From Dulcicalothrix desertica PCC 7102 (lineage in GTDB: Bacteria > Cyanobacteriota > Cyanobacteriia > Cyanobacteriales > Nostocaceae), in contig NZ_RSCL01000029.1 in NCBI RefSeq assembly GCF_003991905.1, forward strand, positions 50,463 to 89,212: a DNA stretch of 38,750 nt. The letters are read 5' to 3'. Of this stretch, positions 16,501 through 24,265 are shown piece after piece (positions within the stretch are counted from its first letter, which is position 1; each line of letters begins with the position of its first letter). The notes beneath the pieces are model-generated. The model saw nothing but the letters and a program-made list of their open reading frames with translations. It was not told the DNA's origin and did not search any database. The translations under genes and the position numbers were made by a program.

Positions 16501-17025
16501 AACGATACAACCGGATTTATGGCGATTTGGGTTCAGGATGGTGTCAATTTCAAACAGGGTATTGGTTTAGCTGACTCAGGTTTTGGTGATACAAAAATTA
16601 GACAGATAGCAGATTTTGATGGTGACAACGATTTAGACTTCCTTTGGTATAACTCGGTTACTGGGTTTACAGGGATTTGGGTTCAGGACGGTGTGAATTT
16701 TAAACAGGGTATAACTCTAGGTTACGTTAGTGACACCAACACCAAAATTAGCCAGATTGCAGATTTTGATGGAGATAAAGACTTAGATTTTCTCTGGCAT
16801 AACCAAACAACTGGATTTGCCGCGATGTGGAGTATGAATGGTGTTAATATCGGGCAGGGTGTTGCGCTACCACCTATTGACAGCAGTTTCAAGGTTCATT
16901 TAGTCGGTGATTTTAATGGTGATGGTAAGTTGGATGTTGTTTGGAATAATTCAACAAAAGGCGCGACAAAAGTTTGGTTGACAGATGGTATCAGTGTTCT
17001 TGATGATATCTTGTTGCCCAGCTAA
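13513..17025 (+). CDS. Giant modular DUF4347 protein with integrin-type FG-GAP propeller and FG-GAP/VCBS tail
   Basis: This protein has 1170 residues. The DUF4347 head (about 47-205) has QIISHG (His101) and ILLYGC (Cys144). Residues about 222-594 hold seven repeats of the FG-x-A(I/V)...(I/V)GAPG...G-AY-Y type, exactly the number needed for one integrin-alpha-like seven-bladed propeller. A cadherin- or Ig-like domain follows (about 596-725, starting TINENSELVFS), then nine FG-GAP/VCBS-like repeats (727-1170) nearly identical in plan to those of the first gene, with DFDGDxDxDILWYN loops. There is no signal peptide. The tail shares long near-identical DNA with the first gene, and the head and leader with the third, so it is a mosaic of both. 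Ligand is unknown; an adhesive or sensing surface role is inferred. Confidence 0.85.
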   Translation: MSYNSLNNKTRLQSIDLESNNSIYLPNSETPISPLELSSYTASSSSLLFIDASVSNYESLLVGLLPLTEVHVLNAAQDAIAQITDVLSGRQGISSLQIISHGNVGSLDFASGSLNTNNIRSYTSELQTWGKALTADADILLYGCNVATGEAGANFVQYLSLLTGADIAASNDLTGSSSKGGNWVLEATTGLIEPSSVLEAQAMAAYESILNSPITINTASFVINNPTPATSEQFGSAITSGSSNILISAPGVNSRRGEAYLYNFNGTLSQTFINPSSSAEERFGFSVASNGNEYFVSAPYYDASVADVGRAYKLNSNGVVQSVYNNSVNNDDSEFGTAIAILNDGTVAIGAPEKGKSRAEDNAGEVRLFKTNGTITNIINPESILIQDARFGAAIAAYADKLIIGAPGYFSFGRAYSYDTNGNSLYTFTNPNGSSFDFFGIAVASNSAGTRVIIGAPGEDNGGTDAGVAYLYDMTTATPTLLRTITNPTPSNRGFGTAVAFIGNDILIGSPGGFSVSGSTVTPVPDRGVVYRFDGDGAVPTYALEMTINNPSMGNDGFGGVIRVLNDNQIAIGAPYTDVANNTNAGAVYVYNLVVNTAPVNLIPTSQTINENSELVFSTNNQNAITVQDADASGNPIQVTLAASNGTLSLGNTNGLQFTAGDGTDDASITIVGTLNSINTALNGMRYKPTANFSGTASIQITTNDLGNTGVGGAKSDTDTISLTIKPNWEIVAVDNFTSLSKQSILQRSTTGAYRLWYLNGNNTSQTVALPTMGSNWQITSIANFDGNTTKDIFWQSTTGENRIWRMSAAGAQVVNLPTANPNNLTIQHIGDFESDGDADILVRDKTNGMIAVWESNPNNAEFIRQVVLGYVPDNNTTIKQVSDLDGDGDLDIFWYNPVNGAVSVWEMQGTSLKSGFGLPTVSDTNTKIQLVADFDGDNDMDILWYNGTNGFTAIWEMNGVNLKQGVLLGYVGDTKTKIRQIADFDGDKDLDILWYNDTTGFMAIWVQDGVNFKQGIGLADSGFGDTKIRQIADFDGDNDLDFLWYNSVTGFTGIWVQDGVNFKQGITLGYVSDTNTKISQIADFDGDKDLDFLWHNQTTGFAAMWSMNGVNIGQGVALPPIDSSFKVHLVGDFNGDGKLDVVWNNSTKGATKVWLTDGISVLDDILLPS

Positions 17026-17041
17026 ATCATAATCTTTGAAT

Positions 17042-17070
17042 AAATCCTCCCTTAATAAGGGGGGATTTTT
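17042..17070 (+). terminator. Hairpin terminator after the second giant gene
   Basis: AAATCCTCCCTTA pairs with TAAGGGGGGATTT (one wobble pair), followed by TTAC. It begins 17 bases after the stop codon and ends in a T run, so it fits a factor-independent terminator. Similar CCTCC/GGGG words are also dispersed repeats in the window. Confidence 0.65.
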
Positions 17071-17257
17071 ACACTATCTGAGATGTAAAACCAAATATTT
17101 CACTAATTCTAAGTAATTTCACGAGCATAAAATAGTCAAATTTAGCATACAACCAATATATAGCTAGTTATCATACGTCAATCATTCTAGGAATAGGCGC
17201 CTACCTCTAATCTCTCTGTGTCTCTGTGCCTAATAAGGTAAAAAAAGCACAGGCGGG

Positions 17258-17290
17258 ACATTAACCAACCATTACGAAAACTAACCTTTT
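17258..17290 (+). promoter_or_regulatory. Conserved leader of the third giant gene
   Basis: This is the near-identical partner of the block at 13481-13512, ending in CTAACCTTTT directly before ATG. Further upstream (17090-17160) the sequence also resembles the region before the second gene (shared CAAATATTT, CTAAGTAAT and TTTAGCATA words), so the whole upstream region appears duplicated. Confidence 0.65.
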
Positions 17291-20200
17291 ATGTCATATA
17301 ACTCTTTGACTGATAAAACCAGTGTTCAACTTGATTCAAAATCAAACAATAGTATTTACTTACCATCATCTACATTAAGTTCACCTCTTGACTCATCGTT
17401 ATACACAGCAGGCTCTTCATCGGTATTATTTATTGACGCAAGTGTAAGTAACTACGAAAGTTTATTAGTAGGTCTGGCGCCACAAACTGAAGTACATGTT
17501 CTAAACCCAGCACAAGATGCTATTGCTTCTATAACCGATACATTATTAGGGCGCCAAGGCATTTCTAGTTTGCAAATTATTTCGCATGGTAGTGTTGGCA
17601 GCTTAGATTTTGCTTTGGGTTCGCTGAATATAAATAATATTCGCAGCTATACAAATGAACTACAATCATGGGGCAAGGCACTAACAGCAGATGGAGATAT
17701 TTTGCTGTATGGCTGTGATGTGGCAGCAGGGGAAACTGGAGCTAATTTTGTTCAGCAGTTGAGTCTACTTACAGGCGCCGATATAGCAGCTTCTAATGAT
17801 TTAACTGGCAGCAGTAGTAAAGGTGGGAACTGGGTATTAGAATCTGCCACAGGTGTAATTGAATCATCCAAGGTTCTGCAATTAGATGCAATGGCAGGTT
17901 ATGATTCTGTGTTAAACAACCCTGTAGCAATTATCAATGAATTTTCTCAGGGTAGTACTGGTGCCAGAGAATGGGTTGAGATATTAGTAGTTCAAGATAA
18001 TGCAAATTTACAAAATTATCGTTTAGTTGATGGAAGCACTTCTAATACTCTAAATATACAACTATCTGGTACTGGCTTTAATGGATTGAAGGCAGGGACT
18101 TTAATAGTACTTTATAACGGTGGTGATGTTGATAGTGCTATAACTCCAGACTTGAACTATGACCCAGTAAAGGGTGATTACTCTTTACAAATATCATCTT
18201 TAAATAGTACTGGTAATTTTGCTGTTACTCGTCTCAATAATGGTTGGGGTGGTACAACAGGAGCTTTTGACAATAGCAGTAGTACTGATATTCCAAGATT
18301 ACTAGATACTGCGGGAAAAGAAATTTATATATTCCCCAAGAGTGTAACTCCAGCAGGGTTTCAATTAGTACCAGTGTCACCATTGAGAGCTTTACCAGGA
18401 CGTGCGACTGCTTTTGTTGGTAATACTGCGATAGGAGCGACACTAGCAGCTAACTGGTCTGATGATTATTACTCTGCTGCTGGAAATCCTGGTTTAGCAA
18501 ATGGCGGCATAAATACGGCTTGGATAAATTCACTGCGTGGTAATGTTTCTCCTAGCTTTAACAATACTGCAAATTTAATACTTCCCCGTATTAATGAGGA
18601 TATGCCCTCATTGTATAACGAAGGTGTTTTCATTTCTGATTTAATTGAAGGTCAAATTTCAGACATTAATAATAATATTCAAGGAATTGCTGTAACTGAT
18701 GTAATTGGAACTGGTAATTGGCAATATTCGTTAAATGGTGGTCTTGGCTGGAGTAATTTTGGTAAGGTGTCAGATACGGATGCTACAGTGCTAACTGGTA
18801 AAGTGTCTCTTTACAATGGTACGGCAAATAATACACCAGAGAACCAAGGCTGGTTGCAATATGGAGCATCACCACCAGTTCCTAATTTGGCAAATGTTGG
18901 TGGAACTCAAGCTGTTAATAATGGCGCCACTAATTTAAGTAGTACAGAATCTGGTTCAGCAGGTTACAGTAATTATAGTGGTGGTTTTGCCAGCTTACTT
19001 AATCCTGCATTTCCAACTTTAGACCGCAATCAAGGTTTTTCCCTCAGTTTTGACGTTAAAATCAACAGCGAGAGTCATACTGATAATACAAGGGCTGGTT
19101 TCAACGTAATTTTAGTTACGAGTGATAAAACTAAAGCGATTGAACTTGGTTTTTGGCAAAACAGTATTTTCGCACAAAATCCAACTTTCACAGGTAGTAC
19201 AGAGAGCGTTGATCGCAATACAACAGCGCTGACTCGTTATGATTTGGTAGTTCTAGGTGACATATATCAGTTATATGCAGCAGATGAAGCAATACCCATT
19301 TTGACGGGTTTGCTGCGAGACTATACCGCATTTGACCATACCACAGCAGGTCCATTTGGTATTGCTTTACCATATGACCCTTATGAACAAGCTAATTTTG
19401 TTTACTTGGGCGACAATACAAGTAGAGCAGCAGCAAATATAAATTTGGCACGAGTGGAACTCTTGACCAATTCAAAAATTCGTTTTGCTCCTAGTCCCAA
19501 TACTGATGGTGATGCCGCAATTAAGTTCAGCGCTTGGGATGGAACTAATGGTGTAATAAATGGAAGTGCTGGTGTTAACACTACTACTTCTAATGCGTTT
19601 AGTACCACTATTAAAATAGCTAACATTACAGTTGACCCAGTTCCGGAATGGCAAATTGTTGCTGTTGATAATTTTACTGCGCTAAATAAACAAAGCATTC
19701 TGCAACGTAGTGAAACTGGCGCCTATCGTGTAGTATATCTAAATCCTGATATTCTCCCTGAACTTGTTGCACTACCAACAATGAGTTCATCGTGGGAAAT
19801 AGGTGGTATTGCTGATTTTACTGGTGACAAAATCCAAGATATTCTTTTCAGTAACTCAACAACGGGTGAAAATCAAATTTGGGGCATGAGTGCAAACGGC
19901 GCCGAAGTTATAAATTTACCAACGATTAACTCAAATAACCTTACAATTCAACATATTGGTGACTTTGAAGGTGATAGAGATGCTGACATTTTACTGCGTG
20001 ATAGCAGCAATGGAGAAATTAAAATATGGGCAGCTAACCCAGCTAACCCGAATTTAATGAGTGAAGTTGTTTTGCCAAGCGTTCCAGATAATAATACTCA
20101 AATCTTAAAAGTCTCTGACTTAGATGGTGATAATGATTTAGATATTCTCTGGTATAACGCGGTTAGTGGTGAAGTTGCAATTTGGCAAATGGATGGTACT

Positions 20201-20980
20201 CTTTTCGCACAAGGTGTACAACTACCAACTGTTTCAGATGCAAATACCAAAATTCAACTTATTGCCGATTTTGATGGTGATAAAGATATGGACATCCTTT
20301 GGTATAATAGCATTACGGGATTAACTGCATTGTGGCAAATGAATGGTGTTAACTTACAGCAAGGTGTTGTTTTAGGTTATGTAAGTGATACCAACACCAA
20401 AATTAAGCAAATAGCTGATTTCGATGGCGATAAAGACTTGGACATTTTATGGTACAACGCTGCAACAGGGTACACTGCTATTTGGGAAATGGACGGTGTT
20501 AATCTAAAAAATGGTATCACTTTAGCTTCTAATGGTGATGCGAATACTAAGATTGAACGTATTGCTGATTTTGATGAAGATGGGGATTTGGACATCTTAT
20601 GGTATGACGCAGTAACTGGGTTCACTGCTACATGGCAAATGAATGGGGTCAACATACAGCAAGGTATAAGTCTGGGTTACGTAAGTGATACAAATACAAA
20701 AATTAAATCGATTGCTAATTTTTACGGTGATAGCAACCTAGATATCTTCTGGCATAACGAAACAACTGGGTTTACCGCTCTCTGGAATATGAACGGCGCC
20801 AATTTACAGGAAGGGTTTACTTTACCAGCAGTCGATGTAGGTTTTAAAGTCAATACAGTTGGTGATTTAAATGGTGACGGTCGGGTTGATATTGTTTGGT
20901 ATAACTCAAACACCAGTTCTACTAAGCTTTGGTCGATTGATGGCGCCAATCTCCTTAACGACATTTTCCTGATAATTTAA
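17291..20980 (+). CDS. Giant modular DUF4347 protein with lamin-tail-like and lectin-like domains and FG-GAP/VCBS tail
   Basis: This protein has 1229 residues. The DUF4347 head (about 45-203) has QIISHG (His99) and ILLYGC (Cys142). Residues about 211-420 begin VAIINEFSQGSTGAREWVEI, a lamin-tail-domain-like start. A beta domain begins about 430 (ISDINNNIQGIAVTDV, GNWQYSLNGG) and seems to resume at about 724 (KIRFAPSPNTDGDAAIKFSAWDG). Between them, about 500-722, lies a lectin-like module (PAFPTLDRNQGFSLSFDVKI, AIELGFWQNSIFAQ, DLVVLGDIYQLYA) resembling the choice-of-anchor Y type. Nine FG-GAP/VCBS-like repeats (786-1229) end it. There is no signal peptide. The first ~210 residues are very close to the second gene's, pointing to tandem duplication followed by replacement of the middle. 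Function is unknown; a glycan-binding role is inferred from the lectin-like fold only. Confidence 0.85.
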   Translation: MSYNSLTDKTSVQLDSKSNNSIYLPSSTLSSPLDSSLYTAGSSSVLFIDASVSNYESLLVGLAPQTEVHVLNPAQDAIASITDTLLGRQGISSLQIISHGSVGSLDFALGSLNINNIRSYTNELQSWGKALTADGDILLYGCDVAAGETGANFVQQLSLLTGADIAASNDLTGSSSKGGNWVLESATGVIESSKVLQLDAMAGYDSVLNNPVAIINEFSQGSTGAREWVEILVVQDNANLQNYRLVDGSTSNTLNIQLSGTGFNGLKAGTLIVLYNGGDVDSAITPDLNYDPVKGDYSLQISSLNSTGNFAVTRLNNGWGGTTGAFDNSSSTDIPRLLDTAGKEIYIFPKSVTPAGFQLVPVSPLRALPGRATAFVGNTAIGATLAANWSDDYYSAAGNPGLANGGINTAWINSLRGNVSPSFNNTANLILPRINEDMPSLYNEGVFISDLIEGQISDINNNIQGIAVTDVIGTGNWQYSLNGGLGWSNFGKVSDTDATVLTGKVSLYNGTANNTPENQGWLQYGASPPVPNLANVGGTQAVNNGATNLSSTESGSAGYSNYSGGFASLLNPAFPTLDRNQGFSLSFDVKINSESHTDNTRAGFNVILVTSDKTKAIELGFWQNSIFAQNPTFTGSTESVDRNTTALTRYDLVVLGDIYQLYAADEAIPILTGLLRDYTAFDHTTAGPFGIALPYDPYEQANFVYLGDNTSRAAANINLARVELLTNSKIRFAPSPNTDGDAAIKFSAWDGTNGVINGSAGVNTTTSNAFSTTIKIANITVDPVPEWQIVAVDNFTALNKQSILQRSETGAYRVVYLNPDILPELVALPTMSSSWEIGGIADFTGDKIQDILFSNSTTGENQIWGMSANGAEVINLPTINSNNLTIQHIGDFEGDRDADILLRDSSNGEIKIWAANPANPNLMSEVVLPSVPDNNTQILKVSDLDGDNDLDILWYNAVSGEVAIWQMDGTLFAQGVQLPTVSDANTKIQLIADFDGDKDMDILWYNSITGLTALWQMNGVNLQQGVVLGYVSDTNTKIKQIADFDGDKDLDILWYNAATGYTAIWEMDGVNLKNGITLASNGDANTKIERIADFDEDGDLDILWYDAVTGFTATWQMNGVNIQQGISLGYVSDTNTKIKSIANFYGDSNLDIFWHNETTGFTALWNMNGANLQEGFTLPAVDVGFKVNTVGDLNGDGRVDIVWYNSNTSSTKLWSIDGANLLNDIFLII

Positions 20981-20987
20981 TCCTTCA

Positions 20988-21006
20988 GATAGGCGAGACG
21001 CCTATC
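20988..21006. repeat. GATAGGCG-AGA-CGCCTATC hairpin after the third giant gene
   Basis: Perfect 8-base arms with a 3-base loop begin eight bases after the stop and are followed by CTACCGCGCC. It resembles a common dispersed cyanobacterial repeat (GATAGGCGAGACGCCTATC) and is placed to act as a terminator, though no T run follows. Confidence 0.7.
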
Positions 21007-21112
21007 CTACCGCGCCATTTATCAGTAATTAAACAAGAAGCAGAAAAATATCCGTAAATACCACAGGTTAATTTTTGTTAGTCTTGGGTAGACTATTTAT
21101 GAAGTAATACAG

Positions 21113-21159
21113 CTTGACAGCAAAATCTTTAGTAATAATACAAGTATTTTTCTGTCAAG
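21113..21159. repeat. Inverted repeat CTTGACAG ... CTGTCAAG upstream of the flippase gene
   Basis: Perfect 8-base arms (21113-21120, 21152-21159) surround an AT-rich 31-base spacer, about 100 bases upstream of the first polysaccharide gene. It could be an operator or hairpin in the leader; no role can be assigned. Confidence 0.5.
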
Positions 21160-21261
21160 TTGGTATTTACTATTGCTTAAAATAGTATTACAAACCAAAC
21201 ATCAGGATAGGTTGATTGAAATTATGACTTTAAATTAAATGCAAAGGGGAATCCAGATTAA

Positions 21262-22596
21262 ATGACCAAGAGCGGATTTAAATTTAGCTTTCATCAAAGT
21301 AAAATCATCAGCAATATCGCATGGATTCTGATTGACCGTGTTTTTAGCACAGGTGTAACTTTTATAATCGGAGTTTGGCTAGCACGATATCTGAACCCAG
21401 AGCAATATGGAACTTTACGTTATGTGATAGCTTTTGTTGCTCTGTTTTCACCTGTGGCTTCATTAGGAATGAGTAGTATTTTAACTAGAGATTTAGTAGA
21501 AAAGCCTTCTGAGCAGAATAAACTCTTAGGTTCTGCGTGTGGTGTACAATTCATATCTGGTACTTTTGCTGCATGTTTAGCAATAGTTTCAATTCGCGTT
21601 TTGGCGCCTCAAGATACTCTGCTCTGTTTATTTGTCGCAATTGCATCTTCCATATTTTTATTTCAGCCTTTAACTATAGTAGAGCAATGGTTTGAGTCTA
21701 GGGTTGAATCTAGATATACTATTTTGTCGAAAAATATAAGCTTTGTTCTATCAACGATATTAAAAGTAATTTTAATTATTTATAAAGCACCTTTAATCAC
21801 ATTAATTTTTCTCTTAGCAGTCGAACCTATAATTTATAGTTTTGCATTAATATCATCCTATCATTTTCATAAGCAAAGTGTTAAATCTTGGTTATTTAAT
21901 TTAAGTAAAGCTAAGTATTTAATTCAAGAGTCTATGCCGCTTGTGCTAACAGGTTTAGCTGTCAGTATATACTTAAAGATTGACCAAATTATGTTAGGTC
22001 TAATGGCAGATAAAACTGTAGTCGGAGTTTATGCAGTAGCAGCAAGTCTTTCAGAAATATGGTTTTTTATTCCAATCGCTTTTAAGTCATCTTTGTATCC
22101 TGACATAATTAAATCCAAAAATCTCAGTAAAGAAGTATATCAAGAAAGATTACAAAAATTCTACGATTTGATGGCTGTACTCGCATACTGTATAGTTATT
22201 ATATTTATTCCTATAAGTCACTATTTAATCTTATCAACATATGGTTCTGAATATTTATCTGCTGTACCAATATTACATGTATACATTTGGAACTGTATTT
22301 TTGCTTTTCAGGGAATTGCTCAAAGTGCGTGGTTAATTTCTGAAGGATTTCAACAAATTAATTTTTATTCGACTGCTAGTGGAGCAATAATCAATGTATT
22401 TCTAAATTTGCTTTTAATACCTCGTTTTGGAAGTTTAGGAGCGGCAATAGCTAGCTTAATTTCTTATGCTTTTGCAAGTTATTTTTGTTTTCTAATCTTT
22501 CCTCAAACCAGAGGTAATGCGATGTTAATGACTAAAGCGCTCTTAATACCGATAAGATTGCCAGCTTATTTACTTGCAAAAAGTTCTAAGATATAA
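21262..22596 (+). CDS. Wzx-like polysaccharide flippase (MATE/MOP superfamily)
   Basis: This 444-residue protein is almost entirely hydrophobic, with about 12 or more membrane segments. The N-terminal ISNIAWILIDRVFSTGVTFI and ARYLNPEQYGTLRYVIAFVALF blocks are typical of O-antigen/exopolysaccharide flippases, as is GLMADKTVVGVYAVAASLSE in the middle. It would move lipid-linked repeat units across the plasma membrane. An AAAGGGGA ribosome binding site lies upstream of ATG 21262. It opens the plus-strand polysaccharide cluster, followed 36 bases later by a methyltransferase gene. Length and topology are normal for the family. Confidence 0.9.
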   Translation: MTKSGFKFSFHQSKIISNIAWILIDRVFSTGVTFIIGVWLARYLNPEQYGTLRYVIAFVALFSPVASLGMSSILTRDLVEKPSEQNKLLGSACGVQFISGTFAACLAIVSIRVLAPQDTLLCLFVAIASSIFLFQPLTIVEQWFESRVESRYTILSKNISFVLSTILKVILIIYKAPLITLIFLLAVEPIIYSFALISSYHFHKQSVKSWLFNLSKAKYLIQESMPLVLTGLAVSIYLKIDQIMLGLMADKTVVGVYAVAASLSEIWFFIPIAFKSSLYPDIIKSKNLSKEVYQERLQKFYDLMAVLAYCIVIIFIPISHYLILSTYGSEYLSAVPILHVYIWNCIFAFQGIAQSAWLISEGFQQINFYSTASGAIINVFLNLLLIPRFGSLGAAIASLISYAFASYFCFLIFPQTRGNAMLMTKALLIPIRLPAYLLAKSSKI

Positions 22597-22632
22597 AGTT
22601 TATAAAATATTTGGAAGTAGGAGATACTAATT

Positions 22633-23418
22633 ATGAAAATGCAAAAAACAAAAGGAATTATTAAATCATTAGTTAAATCTACTCAAAATAAGTTTTTTCC
22701 GAAAAAGACTTATGCTCAACACCAAGAAGATATTGTTCTGCTAGAATTATTTGACCGAATCGAGACATTTATTGATATTGGCGCCAATGATGGAATAAGC
22801 TGTTCAAATACATATTTACTGGCATTACAAGGAGCAAATGGTTTATGTTTTGAACCAGTAAAGTTAAATTATACGTTTTTAAAATGGTTGTATGTCTTTA
22901 ACAATAAAGTTAAATGTATTCAAGAAGGAATTTCTAACGAAGTAAAGCAATTAGAAATTCAAAGAGACGGTTTACTTTCTTTTATTCCAGAAACTCGAGA
23001 CCTGAAGCTAGAAGGTATATTAAATCAATACTTTTCTAAAACAGTCGAGAAAGAGATAATTTCCGTAAAACCGTTAAATTACTGGTTAGATATATACACT
23101 GAATTTATTAATTGCGATGTTCTAAGTCTGGATGTTGAAGGTCATGAACTTTATACCTTACAAAGTATAGACTTTTCAATATTTAAGACTAAATGCTTTG
23201 TTATTGAAACATATGGGCATGTACATCGTGATTATGATTTAATAAATACGTTGTTAAATCAACACGGTTATCAAGCGTTATTAGAAAATGATTTAAATAC
23301 TTTTTGGTTTGCTAGAGAATTAGTAGTTCAATCAAGCTTTGTAGAAAAAGTGAATGCAATACCTAAAAAGTTTTCGGAGTACAAACTAATGTACGAATTA
23401 GATTATTGTCAACATTAG
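22633..23418 (+). CDS. FkbM family methyltransferase
   Basis: This 261-residue protein has the SAM-binding start FIDIGANDG at residues 46-54, CFEP at about 72-75, and the later DVLSLDVEGHELYTLQSIDF block that marks the FkbM family; the N-terminal YAQHQEDIVL motif is typical of the glycan-linked branch. It probably methylates a sugar of the polysaccharide repeat unit or its glycosyl substrate. It is preceded by a TAGGAGATACTAATT ribosome binding region. Its end is close to the next gene; a TTG inside its last codons could start the neighbour early, but an ATG 21 bases after its stop is more likely. Confidence 0.9.
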   Translation: MKMQKTKGIIKSLVKSTQNKFFPKKTYAQHQEDIVLLELFDRIETFIDIGANDGISCSNTYLLALQGANGLCFEPVKLNYTFLKWLYVFNNKVKCIQEGISNEVKQLEIQRDGLLSFIPETRDLKLEGILNQYFSKTVEKEIISVKPLNYWLDIYTEFINCDVLSLDVEGHELYTLQSIDFSIFKTKCFVIETYGHVHRDYDLINTLLNQHGYQALLENDLNTFWFARELVVQSSFVEKVNAIPKKFSEYKLMYELDYCQH

Positions 23419-23438
23419 TAATTTATTTATATTCACAT

Positions 23439-24248
23439 ATGAGTACGCTTAATTTAAATTTCAAGCAGTTCATAAACATACCTTATCGAATTGTAACTAG
23501 AATTACTGGTACAGACTTACGAGTTTTCGTAAAAAATATAATTGGATTGGCGCCTTATATTAGAGATTGGATAAATTATAATAGGCAGGTTGCGCTTGCA
23601 AATCCTTTTCGCGCTAAACTATCAGGTTTTTTATCTCACTATACCTTAGCAGACCGTTATGAAAATGCTGGTGTTGCAAAAGGCGAGTATTTTCACCAAG
23701 ATTTGTGGTTTGCAAGAAAAATTTTTGCAGATAATCCAGAACAGCACTGGGACATTGGTTCGCGTATAGACGGTTTCATTGCTCACTTGCTAGTTTTTCG
23801 CTCGGTGAAAGTAATTGATATCAGAAGCATAAATTCTCAGGTTTCTGGATTATGTTTTCAGCAAGGAGATATAACAAGTCTTTCCTTAGCTGATAACTCA
23901 ATTAAATCAATTTCTTGTTTACACACAATTGAGCATATAGGTCTTGGACGTTACGGAGACCCAATTGACCCACTAGGGCATTTAAAAGGTATAAAAGAAC
24001 TACAACGGATTCTTGCACCAGGTGGTAAACTATATTTTTCGGCGCCGATAGGTAAAGAACGAGTTGAATTTAATGCTCATCGTATTTTTGACCCCTCAAC
24101 TATTATTGATAAGTTTTCTGATTTAAACCTGATTGATTTTGCGGCTATAAATAAACAAGGTGATTTAGTTGAGCCAGCAAAATGGCAGGATTTTAGAGAT
24201 GTGGATTATGCCTGCGGATTATTTGTATTTGAGAAATGTGTTAATTAG
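23439..24248 (+). CDS. DUF268 protein, methyltransferase-like
   Basis: The frame is open from a TTG at 23406, but ATG 23439 (MSTLNLNF) is preferred because the TTG start would overlap the preceding gene; this gives 269 residues. The C-terminal half has HWDIGSRIDGFIAHLLVF, VKVIDIRSI, LSLADNSIKSISCLHTIEHI and LAPGGKLYFSAPIG, the pattern of DUF268, a methyltransferase-like Rossmann family often found in glycan clusters. The glycine-rich SAM loop is altered (DIGSR in place of DxGxG), so catalytic activity is uncertain. It is likely co-transcribed with the FkbM gene and the GT61-like gene that follows 17 bases later. Confidence 0.8.
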   Translation: MSTLNLNFKQFINIPYRIVTRITGTDLRVFVKNIIGLAPYIRDWINYNRQVALANPFRAKLSGFLSHYTLADRYENAGVAKGEYFHQDLWFARKIFADNPEQHWDIGSRIDGFIAHLLVFRSVKVIDIRSINSQVSGLCFQQGDITSLSLADNSIKSISCLHTIEHIGLGRYGDPIDPLGHLKGIKELQRILAPGGKLYFSAPIGKERVEFNAHRIFDPSTIIDKFSDLNLIDFAAINKQGDLVEPAKWQDFRDVDYACGLFVFEKCVN

Positions 24249-24265
24249 AGAATGAGGTTTAAATA

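Noticed and set aside
23406-23438. TTG start giving 11 extra residues to the DUF268 protein
   Set aside because: It would overlap the FkbM gene and adds no conserved sequence; the ATG at 23439 is simpler.
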